A DNA stretch of 64,000 nucleotides, taken from Qipengyuania atrilutea (lineage in GTDB: Bacteria > Pseudomonadota > Alphaproteobacteria > Sphingomonadales > Sphingomonadaceae). The stretch spans positions 1-64,000 of the forward strand of contig NZ_JABWGV010000006.1 in NCBI RefSeq assembly GCF_013370205.1. Reading direction: 5' to 3'. Every line of letters starts with the position of its first letter. Position 1 is the first letter of the stretch. A program made the translations under genes and the position numbers. The notes below the pieces were generated by a model. That model had not been told where the DNA came from, did no database searches, and saw only the letters and a program-made list of their open reading frames with translations. Of this stretch, positions 45,820 through 56,054 are shown piece by piece.

Positions 45820-46805
45820 ACCCGTCCTACTCGCTGGATTTCCCATTCGAGTTCGATTCCCGACTTGGCGTAGACCCGGGCGCGTACTTCCTCGCCCAGC
45901 CCTTCGATCTCTGCGCTCGAGGCATCGCCGGTGTTGATGAGGAAGTTGGTGTGCTTCTCGCTCACCATCGCATCGCCGTTCATGAGGCCGCGGCAACCGG
46001 CTTCGTCGACCAGCTGCCACGCCTTCATGTTCGGCGGGTTCTTGAAGGTCGAGCCGCCGGTCTTGGTGCGCAGCGGCTGCGACTCCTCGCGCGCCTTTGC
46101 GATCCGGTCCATTTCCGCACCGATTTCCTCGGGATCGCCTGGCTCGCCCCGGAACCGCGCGGAGACGACCACCGCGCCTTCGGGCAGGGCCGAATGACGG
46201 TAGCTATAACCAAGATCCTCGACCGGAAGGCGCGTCAGCGTACCGTCCGGCATCACGACCTCGCAGTCGATCAGTATGTCGGCCACCTCGCGTCCGTAGG
46301 CGCCGCCGTTCATGCGCACGAAGCCGCCGACCGTGCCGGGAATACCGCGCAGGAATTCGAGCCCCGCGATCCCCGCATCGCGCGCCGCGCTGGCGACGAG
46401 GATACCCGGCGTCCCGCCGCCGCAATTCAGGGTAAGCGCCGCGTCGCCCTCTTCCCCTTCCCGCTTCGCATAGGAAAAGGGTTTACCGAGCCGCACGACC
46501 ACGCCCGGAACGCCGCCGTCCCGGATGATCAGGTTGGACCCCAGCCCCAGCGCCATGACCGGCATCTGCCCTGCGACAAGCGAGATGAGCGAGCGCAGAT
46601 CGTCCGTATCTTCCGGCTCGAACAGGTAATCCGCCGCGCCGCCCGACTTGAACCAGACGAGCTTCGACAGCGGCGCGTTGAGCGTGATGTCGCCGCGCGC
46701 ATCGTCCTGATTGAGGTACAGTTCCTCGCCGTCTTCCTCGATGTGGGAGAACGGGGCGGCTCCGTGATCGTACATGGCCCAGTCGTCCGGCTGGTTCATC
46801 GTCAT
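45816..46805 (-). CDS. murB: UDP-N-acetylmuramate dehydrogenase
   Basis: 329 residues. A flavoenzyme that reduces UDP-GlcNAc-enolpyruvate to UDP-MurNAc. [21 protein letters not shown] is the FAD-binding loop, [24 protein letters not shown] is the core signature, [14 protein letters not shown] and [10 protein letters not shown] follow, and [20 protein letters not shown] holds the catalytic serine and Glu region. This is the type II (short) form. Overlaps ddl and murC by 4 nt each. Confidence 0.96.
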   Translation of the reverse strand: MTMNQPDDWAMYDHGAAPFSHIEEDGEELYLNQDDARGDITLNAPLSKLVWFKSGGAADYLFEPEDTDDLRSLISLVAGQMPVMALGLGSNLIIRDGGVPGVVVRLGKPFSYAKREGEEGDAALTLNCGGGTPGILVASAARDAGIAGLEFLRGIPGTVGGFVRMNGGAYGREVADILIDCEVVMPDGTLTRLPVEDLGYSYRHSALPEGAVVVSARFRGEPGDPEEIGAEMDRIAKAREESQPLRTKTGGSTFKNPPNMKAWQLVDEAGCRGLMNGDAMVSEKHTNFLINTGDASSAEIEGLGEEVRARVYAKSGIELEWEIQRVGRV

Positions 46806-48256
46806 TCCGCCGCCTTCGCAGCATTCGCCCGCGCGGCGCTGACCGCGTCCGCCAGACCTGCTGCGATCTTCGTGATATCGCCCGCGCCGAGGCAGACGAC
46901 GAGGTCGCCCGGCTCGACTTCTTCCGCGAGCGCTTCGGTCAGTTCTTCGGGTCCGGCAAGCGCATCGGCGTCGCGGTGACCACGGTCTTTGAGCCCGGTA
47001 ACGAGCGCCTCCGCATTTGCGCCTTCGATCGGGTCTTCGCCCGCTTCGTAGACCGGCAGGACATGGACGATATCGGCGTCGTTGAAGGCGGTCTGGAAGT
47101 CGGACATCAGATCGTTAAGCCGCGTGTAGCGGTGCGGCTGCATGACAGCGATGACGCGCCCCTTGTTCGCAGTGCTCCCCGCTGCCTCGCGCGCCGCGGA
47201 GAGGACTGCGCGGATCTCGACCGGATGATGGGCGTAGTCGTCTATCACCGTCGCGTGCCCGCCGGGAAGCGCAATCTCGCCAACCTTGGTGAAACGCCGC
47301 TTCACGCCGCCGAACTTCGCGAACCCGTTGCGGATGATGTTGGTGTCGCAGTTCATTTCGAGCGCGACCGCCACGGCGGCGAGCGCATTCTGCACATTAT
47401 GCCGCCCCGGCATGGGCAGGTGAATATTGTTGATCTGGCGCACGGTGCCGTCCCGTTCGCGCAGGGTAACGTCGAACAGGTTGCCCCCGTCCTGCGTGCG
47501 GATGTTTTCGCCGCGCAGATCGGCCTGCGCCGAGAAACCGTAAGTCAGCACGCGCCGGTCGCGGACCTTGGAGATGACCGTTTGCACCTCGGGGTGGTCG
47601 ATGCACAGCACCGCCACGCCGTAGAAGGGCACATTCTCGATAAATTCGACGAAGGCGTCCTTCACCCCTTCGAAATCGCCGTAATGGTCGAGGTGTTCGG
47701 GATCGATGTTGGTGACGACCGCGATCTGTCCGTCGAGGCGCAGGAAGCTGCCGTCGCTCTCGTCGGCTTCGACGACCATCCAGTCGCTGTCGCCCATCCG
47801 CGCGTTGGAGCCGTACTGGTTGATGACCCCGCCGTTGATGACCGTGGGATCGATCCCGCCCGCATCGAGCAGCGCTGCGATCATGCTGGTCGTCGTGGTC
47901 TTGCCGTGCGTGCCCGCGACCGCGACCGTGCGCTTCAGACGCATCAGCTCGGCGAGCATTTCAGCGCGGCGCACGACCGGGATACGGTTTTCGAGCGCGT
48001 GGGCAACTTCGGGATTGGTCCGCCTGACCGCGGTCGAGGTCACGACAACCGCCGCGCCTTCCACGTTCTCGCGCTCGTGCCCGATCTTCACCGCGATGCC
48101 GCGTTCGCGGAGCCGCTCGACCGTGGCACTTTCCTGCATGTCGGAGCCCTGCACACTGTAGCCGAGATTGTGCATGACCTCGGCGATGCCGGACATGCCA
48201 ATGCCGCCGATACCGATGAAGTGAATGACGCCGATATCGGTGGAAACGCCTCTCAT
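46802..48256 (-). CDS. murC: UDP-N-acetylmuramate--L-alanine ligase
   Basis: 484 residues from the ATG at 48256. Adds L-alanine to UDP-MurNAc. [18 protein letters not shown] is the Rossmann start, [17 protein letters not shown] is the Mur ligase P-loop, and [18 protein letters not shown] and [14 protein letters not shown] are family segments. Its start overlaps the murG stop by 4 nt. Confidence 0.97.
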   Translation of the reverse strand: MRGVSTDIGVIHFIGIGGIGMSGIAEVMHNLGYSVQGSDMQESATVERLRERGIAVKIGHERENVEGAAVVVTSTAVRRTNPEVAHALENRIPVVRRAEMLAELMRLKRTVAVAGTHGKTTTTSMIAALLDAGGIDPTVINGGVINQYGSNARMGDSDWMVVEADESDGSFLRLDGQIAVVTNIDPEHLDHYGDFEGVKDAFVEFIENVPFYGVAVLCIDHPEVQTVISKVRDRRVLTYGFSAQADLRGENIRTQDGGNLFDVTLRERDGTVRQINNIHLPMPGRHNVQNALAAVAVALEMNCDTNIIRNGFAKFGGVKRRFTKVGEIALPGGHATVIDDYAHHPVEIRAVLSAAREAAGSTANKGRVIAVMQPHRYTRLNDLMSDFQTAFNDADIVHVLPVYEAGEDPIEGANAEALVTGLKDRGHRDADALAGPEELTEALAEEVEPGDLVVCLGAGDITKIAAGLADAVSAARANAAKAAE

Positions 48257-49437
48257 GTCGCGGCTCCCTGAGCCACCGCCGCGCCCTGCGAGGCGCCGCG
48301 CGCGTTGTTCCCGCCGACCTTGATGACGTCCATCATGTCCGCGCCGCCGAAGCTTTCGACGAGATCGGCGAGGTCGCTCACGGCATGGGGCCGTCCGCAA
48401 TTCCACGCGGCATGGGCCGCCGTGGCCAGCGCCTGCGGCTGTTCGGCGAGCGCCTTGATCTGCTTGGCGAGTTCCTTCGCGGTAAAGCGCGTCTCGCGAA
48501 TGCTGCGCGCCCCGCCCGCCGCGACGATCTCCTGCGTGTTCGCAGCCTGATGATCGTCGGTCGCAATAGCGAGCGGCACGAGGATGGCGGGCCGGCCTAC
48601 GGCGGTAAGTTCCGCGATGGTCGAGGCACCGGCGCGCCCGATGTACAGGTGCGTGTCGGCGAGGCGCTCGTCCATGTCATCGAAGTAGCTCGCGAGTTCG
48701 GCCGGAATGTCGTGCTCGCTGTAGCGGCGGCGAACCTGCTCCAGGTCTTCCGGGCGGCACTGCTGCGTGATCTGAAGCCGCTGGCGCAGCGCGGGCGGCA
48801 GCATCGCCATTCCGTCGGGCACGACCTCGGACAGGATGCGTGCGCCTTGGCTACCGCCGGTGACAAGCACGCGCAGCAGACCGTCTTCCGACAGGTGCGG
48901 AAAGGGCTCGTCGCGGAGCGCCATCACATTCGCGCGTACGGGATTGCCGACGAGGTGGACTTTCTCCGCGTATTTGGGCTTAAGACGCTTCACGTCGGGA
49001 TAGGCGGTCGCGATCGCATCGACCTGCCGCGCCAGCAGGCGGTTCACCCGGCCGAGCACGGCGTTCTGTTCGTGAATGAGGCTCGGGATGCGCGCCTTCC
49101 GGGCGGCGAGCAGCGCTGGAAACGCCGGATATCCGCCGAAGCCGATGACCGCGCTGGGTGCGAAGTTCTTGAACAGGCGCAGGGCCATCGCGCGGCCTTC
49201 CAGCACTGCACGCAATCCTTCAAGCCATTTGAGCGGGTTCTTGCCGAAGCGGCCCGCCGGGATGATATGCGCGGGCAGGAAGTCGGGCTTTCCTGGAATG
49301 TTCGCCCCGCGCTCGTCCGTGACCAGTGCGACATGATGCCCGCGCCGCTCCAGCTCGCTTGCCAGCGCGAAGGCGGGGATCAGATGGCCGCCCGTACCGC
49401 CTGCCGCGAGAACGTAATGCCTGTTCGAGCCGGTCAT
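48253..49437 (-). CDS. murG: UDP-N-acetylglucosamine transferase MurG
   Basis: 394 residues. Adds GlcNAc to lipid I to give lipid II at the inner face of the membrane. [19 protein letters not shown] is the N-terminal GT-B loop, [16 protein letters not shown] and [17 protein letters not shown] follow, [16 protein letters not shown] opens the donor domain, and [23 protein letters not shown] is the UDP-GlcNAc site. Length fits. Overlaps ftsW and murC by 4 nt each. Confidence 0.97.
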   Translation of the reverse strand: MTGSNRHYVLAAGGTGGHLIPAFALASELERRGHHVALVTDERGANIPGKPDFLPAHIIPAGRFGKNPLKWLEGLRAVLEGRAMALRLFKNFAPSAVIGFGGYPAFPALLAARKARIPSLIHEQNAVLGRVNRLLARQVDAIATAYPDVKRLKPKYAEKVHLVGNPVRANVMALRDEPFPHLSEDGLLRVLVTGGSQGARILSEVVPDGMAMLPPALRQRLQITQQCRPEDLEQVRRRYSEHDIPAELASYFDDMDERLADTHLYIGRAGASTIAELTAVGRPAILVPLAIATDDHQAANTQEIVAAGGARSIRETRFTAKELAKQIKALAEQPQALATAAHAAWNCGRPHAVSDLADLVESFGGADMMDVIKVGGNNARGASQGAAVAQGAAT

Positions 49438-50711
49438 GCTTCGCCCCCCTGGCGGTAGGTTCCAGCACGGTGCTCCACCTTCGGTTCGCGCCGCTCCTCG
49501 CCCATGCCGAGCATCTGCGCCAGACCCGCCGTGCGGCGCTTCAGGAACGGATTGCGGCGGGTGATGGCGAGCAGCAGTCCTACGGCAAGGCAGACGGCGA
49601 TGGTCGAGGACCCGCCGTAGCTTACCAGCGGCAGCGTCATACCCTTGGACGGAAACAGCCGCAGGTTCACGAGCATATTGATGAACGCCTGCCCAATCAG
49701 CAGCGTGGTCAGCCCGGTCGCGGCGAGCATGGTGAAGTAATTGTCCTCATCGATCATGCGCACAAGAATACGCAGTCCGATGGCGAGATAAAGGCATACG
49801 ACCACCGCGCATACGAGAAGGCCAAATTCCTCGCCGATCACGGAGAAAATGTAGTCGGTATGCGCTTCAGGCAGGTTCATCTTTTTCAGGCCGAGCCAGA
49901 AGCCGGTTCCCGTCCACCCACCTGCCAGAAGCGTGCGCTGCGCGAGGTCCACCTGGTCGAAAGCCGTTCCGCCACCCAGAAAGCTGTCGATCCGGTGCCG
50001 CGCGTTGTCGTAGAGGAAATAGGTCGCGGTGATGAGCGCGATGCCTCCGCCGACGACGGAACCGAGCCGCGCGACCGACAATCCGGACAGAAGCACCATT
50101 ACGAACCAGATGCCCCCCAGCAGCATCGCCGAACCGAAATTGGGCTGGAGGGCAATGAAGAATACGACGAAGCCCAGCAGCGCCGTCGCCGTCGCCAGCA
50201 CGGGCAGGTTGGGATCGCGCATCCGCCAGGAAAATATCCACGCGAGCGCGATGGCGAAGCCGGGCTTCAGGAATTCGGACGGCTGAAAGCGCATCCCTAT
50301 GTCGATCCAGCGCCGCGCCCCGTTCACGTCCGAACCGATGAACGGCACCAGCGTCAGGAAGAACAGCATCACGACGCACAGGACGAGGCCCGCCCGCCGC
50401 GCATTCTCCAACGTGAGCATCGAGGCGCCGATCATGACGGCAACCCCGACGATCTGCCACGCGATATGCTTGTAGAAGAAATAGAGGTCGGGAAGCTGCT
50501 CGCTTGCGGTCGATAGTCGCCGCGCGCTGGCGGGAGAGGCCGCTGCGACCGCAATGGTCCCGATGGTCATCAGGACGAGGATCAGGATCAGCAGCACGCG
50601 GTCGATCTCGCGCCACCAGATCTTCGCTTCGGACAGGAAGCTCGACCGCTGCGTCGCGCGCTCGTTGAGACGGCGGGCGTGGTGCGGGATGAAGACGCCG
50701 GTTTCGCTCAT
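49434..50711 (-). CDS. ftsW: Septal peptidoglycan polymerase FtsW (SEDS family)
   Basis: 425 residues with ten membrane segments. The SEDS glycosyltransferase working with FtsI at the septum. WIDIGMRFQPSEFLKPGFA is the family signature, LQPNFGSAMLLGGIWFVMVLL and TDYIFSVIGEEFGL hold the conserved acidic positions, and PLVSYGGSSTIAVCLAVG is the C-terminal signature. The N-terminus starts in the cytoplasm (HARRLNERATQRSS). Overlaps murD and murG by 4 nt each. Confidence 0.96.
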   Translation of the reverse strand: MSETGVFIPHHARRLNERATQRSSFLSEAKIWWREIDRVLLILILVLMTIGTIAVAAASPASARRLSTASEQLPDLYFFYKHIAWQIVGVAVMIGASMLTLENARRAGLVLCVVMLFFLTLVPFIGSDVNGARRWIDIGMRFQPSEFLKPGFAIALAWIFSWRMRDPNLPVLATATALLGFVVFFIALQPNFGSAMLLGGIWFVMVLLSGLSVARLGSVVGGGIALITATYFLYDNARHRIDSFLGGGTAFDQVDLAQRTLLAGGWTGTGFWLGLKKMNLPEAHTDYIFSVIGEEFGLLVCAVVVCLYLAIGLRILVRMIDEDNYFTMLAATGLTTLLIGQAFINMLVNLRLFPSKGMTLPLVSYGGSSTIAVCLAVGLLLAITRRNPFLKRRTAGLAQMLGMGEERREPKVEHRAGTYRQGGEA

Positions 50712-52054
50712 GCGGCGGGTCTTTCGGAAAGCTCTTGGACGAGGCTGCGGAAGCGATCCCCGCGTTCTTCGAAATCGCGGAACTGGTCGAAACTGGCGCA
50801 GGCCGGCGAGAGTAAAACGGTATCGCCGCTTTCGGCATTCGCAGCCGCGCTTTTGATCGCTTTATCCAGCGTTAGACATCGCTCGACCCCGTCTAGGTGC
50901 ACTTGTGCACCCTCCAAGGCCTGCGCGAACATCTCGCCCGCTTCGCCAATGGTATAGGCGGCTTTGACATGACCGAGCTGCGCCTCGCACTCGCCCAAGC
51001 CCGGCTCCTTGGCGAGCCCGCCGAGGATCCAGTGGATGTTGTCGAACGCCGCGAGTGCGGGGGCGGAAGCGGCGGTGTTGGTGCCCTTGCTGTCGTTGAC
51101 GTAGGCGACCCCGCAGATTTCGGCGACCCGCTCCATGCGGTGCGGAAGGCCGGGGTAGGTCTCAAGGCCTTGACGGATTTGCTGCGCCGACAAATCGAGT
51201 AAAAACCCCGTAGCGATAGCCGCTTCAGCATTTTCCAAGTTATGCGGGCCTTGCAGAGCGTGCCAGCGAGATTGCTCCTGAATTCCGATCGCACTCGGAA
51301 CATCCTGCCATTGGTGGAAGACATCATCGAACACTTCGAGATATTTCCCGCCAGCTTTCTCGCCCACTTTCTGGCCATGCCACCAGTCTTGAGCGCGGCA
51401 GACAGCACACTTTTCGCCGGTCTGCATCTCGAACAGCCGCGCTTTGCTCGCCGCATACTTCTCGAAGTCCCCATCGTACCGATCGAGATGATCGGGCGTA
51501 ATGTTCAGCAGCACCGCCACATCGCAATCGAGCGAATAGGTGAGGTCGATCTGGTAGCTCGACAGCTCCAGCACATATACCCCGCCTTCCGGGAGCGGCT
51601 CCTGCTCGAGGATCGGCAGACCGATGTTGCCGCCCATGGTGGTCGGCACGCCTGCGGTCTTGAGGATGTGGTGGACCAGCGCGGTGGTGGTCGACTTGCC
51701 GTTGGTGCCGGTGATGCCGACGACCTTGTGTGGCGGCAAATCCGCCCTCGCCTGCGCGAAAAGCTCGATGTCGCCGATGACCGGCACGCCGTAGCTGTCG
51801 GCATGCGGCTTGATCGGATGGGTATTGAGCGGCACGCCAGGACTGACGATCACGCCCGCAAACCCGCTCAAATCCGCTTCCACCGGATCGGCCAGTTCGA
51901 CCTGCCCCGCGAATGCTTCCCGCTTTCCCGCGTCGCTGTCCCACGCCAGCACCTCCGCCCCGCTCGCCAATAGCGCGCGGACCGTTGCTCTACCCGACCG
52001 CGCAAGACCGAGCACTGCGTAGCGCTTCCCCTTCCAGGCGGGCGAGGTAATCAT
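50708..52054 (-). CDS. murD: UDP-N-acetylmuramoyl-L-alanine--D-glutamate ligase
   Basis: 448 residues from the ATG at 52054. Adds D-glutamate to UDP-MurNAc-Ala. [19 protein letters not shown] is the Rossmann start, [19 protein letters not shown] the P-loop, [20 protein letters not shown] and [10 protein letters not shown] follow, and [19 protein letters not shown] is the C-terminal signature. Overlaps mraY and ftsW by 4 nt. Confidence 0.97.
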   Translation of the reverse strand: MITSPAWKGKRYAVLGLARSGRATVRALLASGAEVLAWDSDAGKREAFAGQVELADPVEADLSGFAGVIVSPGVPLNTHPIKPHADSYGVPVIGDIELFAQARADLPPHKVVGITGTNGKSTTTALVHHILKTAGVPTTMGGNIGLPILEQEPLPEGGVYVLELSSYQIDLTYSLDCDVAVLLNITPDHLDRYDGDFEKYAASKARLFEMQTGEKCAVCRAQDWWHGQKVGEKAGGKYLEVFDDVFHQWQDVPSAIGIQEQSRWHALQGPHNLENAEAAIATGFLLDLSAQQIRQGLETYPGLPHRMERVAEICGVAYVNDSKGTNTAASAPALAAFDNIHWILGGLAKEPGLGECEAQLGHVKAAYTIGEAGEMFAQALEGAQVHLDGVERCLTLDKAIKSAAANAESGDTVLLSPACASFDQFRDFEERGDRFRSLVQELSERPAA

Positions 52055-53121
52055 CTCAGCTTGAGCGTCGACAGTCCGATCAGCGCCAGCACGATCGACA
52101 CGATCCAGAAACGGACGACGACCGTGCTCTCGCTCCATCCGAGCTGCTCGAAATGGTGATGGATCGGCGCCATGCGGAAGATGCGCTTGCCGGTACGCTT
52201 GAACCAGAACACCTGGATGATAACGCTGAGCGCCTCGAACACGAACAGCCCGCCGACAATGGCGAGCACGACCTCATGATGGCTGGCGACGGCGATCGCG
52301 CCAAGAGCCCCGCCCAGGGCTAGGCTGCCGGTATCGCCCATGAACACGGCGGCAGGCGGAGCGTTGAACCACAGGAAGGCGAGCCCCGCTCCCATGATCG
52401 CGGCGCAGAAAATCGCCAGCTCGCCCGCGCCCGGGACATGCGGAATGCCGAGATACTCGCTGTAGTCTACGCGGCCTACGAGATAGGCGATGATCGCGAA
52501 AGTGCCCGACGCAATGATGACCGGCATGATCGCGAGCCCGTCCAGCCCGTCCGTCAGGTTCACCGCATTGCCGGCCCCGACGATGACGACGGCGGCAAAA
52601 ACATAGTAGAACGGCCCGAGCGGAATTGCCTGGTCGGACACGAACGGCACGTAGAGGTAGGTGTTGATCTGGCCGACCACGATGAACGCCGCGACGCCCG
52701 CCACGATGAACTCGAGCAGCAGGCGGGTCCTGCCCGATACGCCCTTATGGCTGTTCTTCGATACCTTGTCGTAATCGTCGAGGAAGCCGATGATGCCGAA
52801 ACCTACGGTCACGGCGAGGCACGCCCAAACGAATGGATTGCGCAAATCCATCCAGATCAGCAAACCGAGGACCAGCGACACGAGGATCATCAACCCGCCC
52901 ATCGTCGGCGTACCGCGCTTGGAAAGGTGGGTCTGCGGCCCGTCCTCGCGGATCGGCTGGCCCTTACCCTGCCGGATACGCAGCATGGAGATGAAACGCG
53001 GTCCGATGAAAAGCCCGATGATGAGCGCCGTCAGCAGCGTCGCCCCGGCACGGGCCGTCTGGTAGCGCACGAGGTTGAAGACACCCTCGAATTCCATCCA
53101 TTCGGCTATAAAATACAGCAT
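52051..53121 (-). CDS. mraY: Phospho-MurNAc-pentapeptide translocase
   Basis: 356 residues with ten membrane segments. Transfers phospho-MurNAc-pentapeptide to undecaprenyl phosphate to form lipid [19 protein letters not shown] is the N-terminal signature, [16 protein letters not shown] carries the DDY catalytic aspartates, [13 protein letters not shown] the third Asp region, and [17 protein letters not shown] the HHH cluster. It abuts murF with no gap and overlaps murD by 4 nt. Confidence 0.97.
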   Translation of the reverse strand: MLYFIAEWMEFEGVFNLVRYQTARAGATLLTALIIGLFIGPRFISMLRIRQGKGQPIREDGPQTHLSKRGTPTMGGLMILVSLVLGLLIWMDLRNPFVWACLAVTVGFGIIGFLDDYDKVSKNSHKGVSGRTRLLLEFIVAGVAAFIVVGQINTYLYVPFVSDQAIPLGPFYYVFAAVVIVGAGNAVNLTDGLDGLAIMPVIIASGTFAIIAYLVGRVDYSEYLGIPHVPGAGELAIFCAAIMGAGLAFLWFNAPPAAVFMGDTGSLALGGALGAIAVASHHEVVLAIVGGLFVFEALSVIIQVFWFKRTGKRIFRMAPIHHHFEQLGWSESTVVVRFWIVSIVLALIGLSTLKLR

Positions 53122-54591
53122 TCAATTATCCCGGCGGATAAGTTCTGCGACCACTTTCCCGAGACCGATGGAGTTCGATCCCTTGACGAGGATCGCATCG
53201 CCTCCCACGACCCCGTAATCCGCGAGGCTGTCCAAGGCCTCGGCAGGATTACTGCAATGAACAAAGCGCGGCACCTTGTGAAGCGCGTCCTGTCCGGATT
53301 TCCCCAATATCTGCCTGAGTTCGCTCGCCAGACTGCGCATTTCCTCGCCCACGAGGATGGCATAATCGACTTTCGCTTCCGAAAGCGGCCCTGCCAGCCC
53401 TGCATGAAAGCGCGGCGCGAAATCACCCAGTTCCTTCATGCTCCCAAGCACCGCGATCCGCCGCGAGGCTGGCGTCTGGCCTAGCTGGCCGAGTGTTGCG
53501 CGCATGGACGCGGGGTTGGCGTTGTAGCTTTCGTCGATCACCAGCGCCTTGCCGCCCGGTGCGGCGATCCGGTGACGCGCTCCGCGTCCGGCGAGGCCGC
53601 CCATCTCTGCAAGTGCGATACCTGCCGCCGCGAGGTCCCCGCCCGCTGCAAGCACCGCGGCCATTACCGCGAGCGAGTTCAGCACCCAGTGCTCACCCGG
53701 TTCAGCGACGGTGTAGACGAGCCGGCCATTGCCGAACTGGGCCGTCATCAGCGACCCGCCGTTGGCCGAAGGGATGACGTCGAGAACGCGCATGTCGGCG
53801 TGCGCGGCGCGCCCGAAGGACATAATCTTGCAGCCTTGCTTTTCGGCAGCGACCTTGAGGCGCTCGAAATGCGGACTGTCGGCAGGAATAACCGCGGTGC
53901 CGCCTGCTTTCACGCCTTCGAAGATCTCCGCCTTGGCATCGGCGATCGCCTCTTCGCTGCCGAGGTTCTCGATATGCGCGGGGGCGATGGTGGTGATCAC
54001 CGCGACATCCGGGCGAACGTGACGGGTCAGCCCGGCGATCTCGCCCGCGTGGTTCATACCCATCTCGAATACGCCGAAACGACTGCGCGCCGGCATCCGG
54101 GCAAGCGACAGCGGTACACCGACGTGATTGTTGTAGCTCTTGATGGAACGGTGCGCCGCGCCGCGGCTGCTGCGTTCTAGGGCGGCGAAGATCGCTTCCT
54201 TCACGCCGGTCTTGCCGACCGATCCGGTCACGCCGATGAACTTCGCCTGCGCCCGCTCGCGAGCCGCCCGGCCCAGCGCGGCAAGCGCCTCGCTCGTGTC
54301 GGCGACGCGAATATGCGGGTAAGGCACTTCGCGATCGGTCAGCGCGGCAATCGCGCCGTTCTCGAACGCCTTGTCGATGAAGCGGTGGCCGTCCATCGCT
54401 TCGCCCTTCAGCGCCACGAACAGGTCGCCCTCGCGCACGTAGCGGCTGTCGGTTTCGACCCCTGCCACTTCGAATTCCGTACTGGCCGAACCGCCGGTGG
54501 CTTCGGCAATCGCCATTGACGTCCACAGCGCCAAGGGAAGCTCCCTTCGCGGATCGGCCGGCCACTCGCGCAGCGCTTCGTATGCAATCAT
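53122..54591 (-). CDS. murF: UDP-N-acetylmuramoyl-tripeptide--D-alanyl-D-alanine ligase
   Basis: 489 residues. Adds D-Ala-D-Ala to the UDP-MurNAc tripeptide. LALWTSMAIAEATGGSAS is the family start, GDLFVALKGEAMDGHRFI follows, FIGVTGSVGKTGVKEAIFAA is the P-loop, and VIDESYNANPASMRATL is the C-terminal signature. The start at 54591 gives a 20-residue extension before the usual N-terminus but overlaps the murE stop as ATGA, supporting it. The next start would be well inside. Confidence 0.95.
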   Translation of the reverse strand: MIAYEALREWPADPRRELPLALWTSMAIAEATGGSASTEFEVAGVETDSRYVREGDLFVALKGEAMDGHRFIDKAFENGAIAALTDREVPYPHIRVADTSEALAALGRAARERAQAKFIGVTGSVGKTGVKEAIFAALERSSRGAAHRSIKSYNNHVGVPLSLARMPARSRFGVFEMGMNHAGEIAGLTRHVRPDVAVITTIAPAHIENLGSEEAIADAKAEIFEGVKAGGTAVIPADSPHFERLKVAAEKQGCKIMSFGRAAHADMRVLDVIPSANGGSLMTAQFGNGRLVYTVAEPGEHWVLNSLAVMAAVLAAGGDLAAAGIALAEMGGLAGRGARHRIAAPGGKALVIDESYNANPASMRATLGQLGQTPASRRIAVLGSMKELGDFAPRFHAGLAGPLSEAKVDYAILVGEEMRSLASELRQILGKSGQDALHKVPRFVHCSNPAEALDSLADYGVVGGDAILVKGSNSIGLGKVVAELIRRDN

Positions 54592-56054
54592 GCTCTGTCT
54601 CCCCCGGCCGCCGCGCACTCGCGTGCTACCTCGACATCGTCGAACGGCAGGATGCGGGCGTTCTCGCCCGCGCCGATAATCTGTCCTTGCTCATGACCCT
54701 TGCCCGCGACGAGGACGATGTCGTCCGCGTTCGCTTCGGCGATGGCCGCGGCGATGGCTTCGCGCCGTCCGCCGATTTCCCGTGCCTCGGGCGCGCCCTG
54801 CATCACTTCCGCGCGGATCGCTGCCGGCTCTTCGCCGCGCGGGTTGTCGTCGGTTACGATGACGAGGTCGGATGCGCGCGCCGCCGCCTCGCCCATAGGA
54901 GCGCGCTTGCCCCGGTCGCGGTCGCCTCCAGCGCCGAATACGGTGATGAGCCGGCCCGCTACGTGCGGGCGCAGGGCTGCGATCGCCGCTTCGAGAGCGT
55001 CGGGCGTATGTGCGTAGTCGACATAGACCGGCGCGCCGTTCGCGGTGATGACGGCCCGCTCGAGCCGCCCGCGCACCGGCTGCAGCCGCGCCGCGGCATC
55101 GAACACGCGCGGCGGCTCGGTCCCGGTCGCGAGCGCGAGGCCCGCTGCAGTCAAGGCGTTCGCCACCTGGTACTCGCCAATGAGCGGCAAACGGAAGCTG
55201 ACTTCGCTTTCGCCGCACTCGATCGTCAGTTCCTGTCCGAGCTGCGTGGCATTGCGCGCGGTAAGTTTCAGGTCCGAGCCGCTTTCGCCGACCGAGAAGA
55301 TCGTTAGCCCGCGATCCTGTGCAATCTCGGTCGCGCGCTTTGCCCAATCACCGCTATCGGCCCAGATTACGGCGGTTGCGCCGGGCTGCAGAACCTCGGT
55401 GAAGAGCCGCATCTTCGCCGCGAAATAGTCTTCCATGTCTGCATGGTAATCGAGGTGGTCTCGGCTAAAATTGGTGAAAGCGCCCGCGGATACCGGAACG
55501 CCTTCGTTGCGGTATTGGGACAGGCCGTGGCTCGAGGCTTCGTAGGCCACGTGCGTCACGCCCTCGCGTGCCAGCCCGCTCATGTTCGAGAGGAACGTGA
55601 CGATATCGGGCGTCGTAAGGCCGGTGGAGACGCTCTCGTCGGGCGTCGTGACACCGAGCGTACCGATGCTGGCCGCGCGCTCCCCGCTCATGCGCCAGAT
55701 CTGCCGCGTCATTTCCACGGTCGATGTCTTGCCGTTGGTGCCGGTGACAGCGACGATGTGCTTCGGAAATGGTGCGTAATAACGGGCGGCCAGCACGGCG
55801 AAAGCGCGCCGAGGCGCGGCGTCGGCGATATGCGGGGCGCCATCGACCTTGACCTCCGGACGCGCGACGATCGCCGCCGCGCCGGCCTTCACCGCATCGG
55901 CGACGAAGTCTTCGCCATTGACGCTCAGCCCCTGAAACGCGCCAAACACGGTGCCCGGCGCAACCTTGCGGTGGTCGATCGCGAAGCCGGACACTTCGGC
56001 ATCGCTTGCGGGCGCAGGAACACCCGCCATTTCGCAGAGGCGCGTCAGCTTCAT
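54588..56054 (-). CDS. murE: UDP-N-acetylmuramoyl-L-alanyl-D-glutamate--meso-DAP ligase
   Basis: 488 residues from the ATG at 56054. Adds the third amino acid of the peptide stem. IVAVTGTNGKTSTVEMTRQIW is the P-loop segment, VAYEASSHGLSQYR and TNFSRDHLDYHADMEDYFAAK follow, and TDDNPRGEEP is the DNPR motif that selects meso-diaminopimelate over lysine. This fits a Gram-negative wall. Overlaps ftsI and murF by 4 nt each. Confidence 0.97.
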   Translation of the reverse strand: MKLTRLCEMAGVPAPASDAEVSGFAIDHRKVAPGTVFGAFQGLSVNGEDFVADAVKAGAAAIVARPEVKVDGAPHIADAAPRRAFAVLAARYYAPFPKHIVAVTGTNGKTSTVEMTRQIWRMSGERAASIGTLGVTTPDESVSTGLTTPDIVTFLSNMSGLAREGVTHVAYEASSHGLSQYRNEGVPVSAGAFTNFSRDHLDYHADMEDYFAAKMRLFTEVLQPGATAVIWADSGDWAKRATEIAQDRGLTIFSVGESGSDLKLTARNATQLGQELTIECGESEVSFRLPLIGEYQVANALTAAGLALATGTEPPRVFDAAARLQPVRGRLERAVITANGAPVYVDYAHTPDALEAAIAALRPHVAGRLITVFGAGGDRDRGKRAPMGEAAARASDLVIVTDDNPRGEEPAAIRAEVMQGAPEAREIGGRREAIAAAIAEANADDIVLVAGKGHEQGQIIGAGENARILPFDDVEVARECAAAGGDRA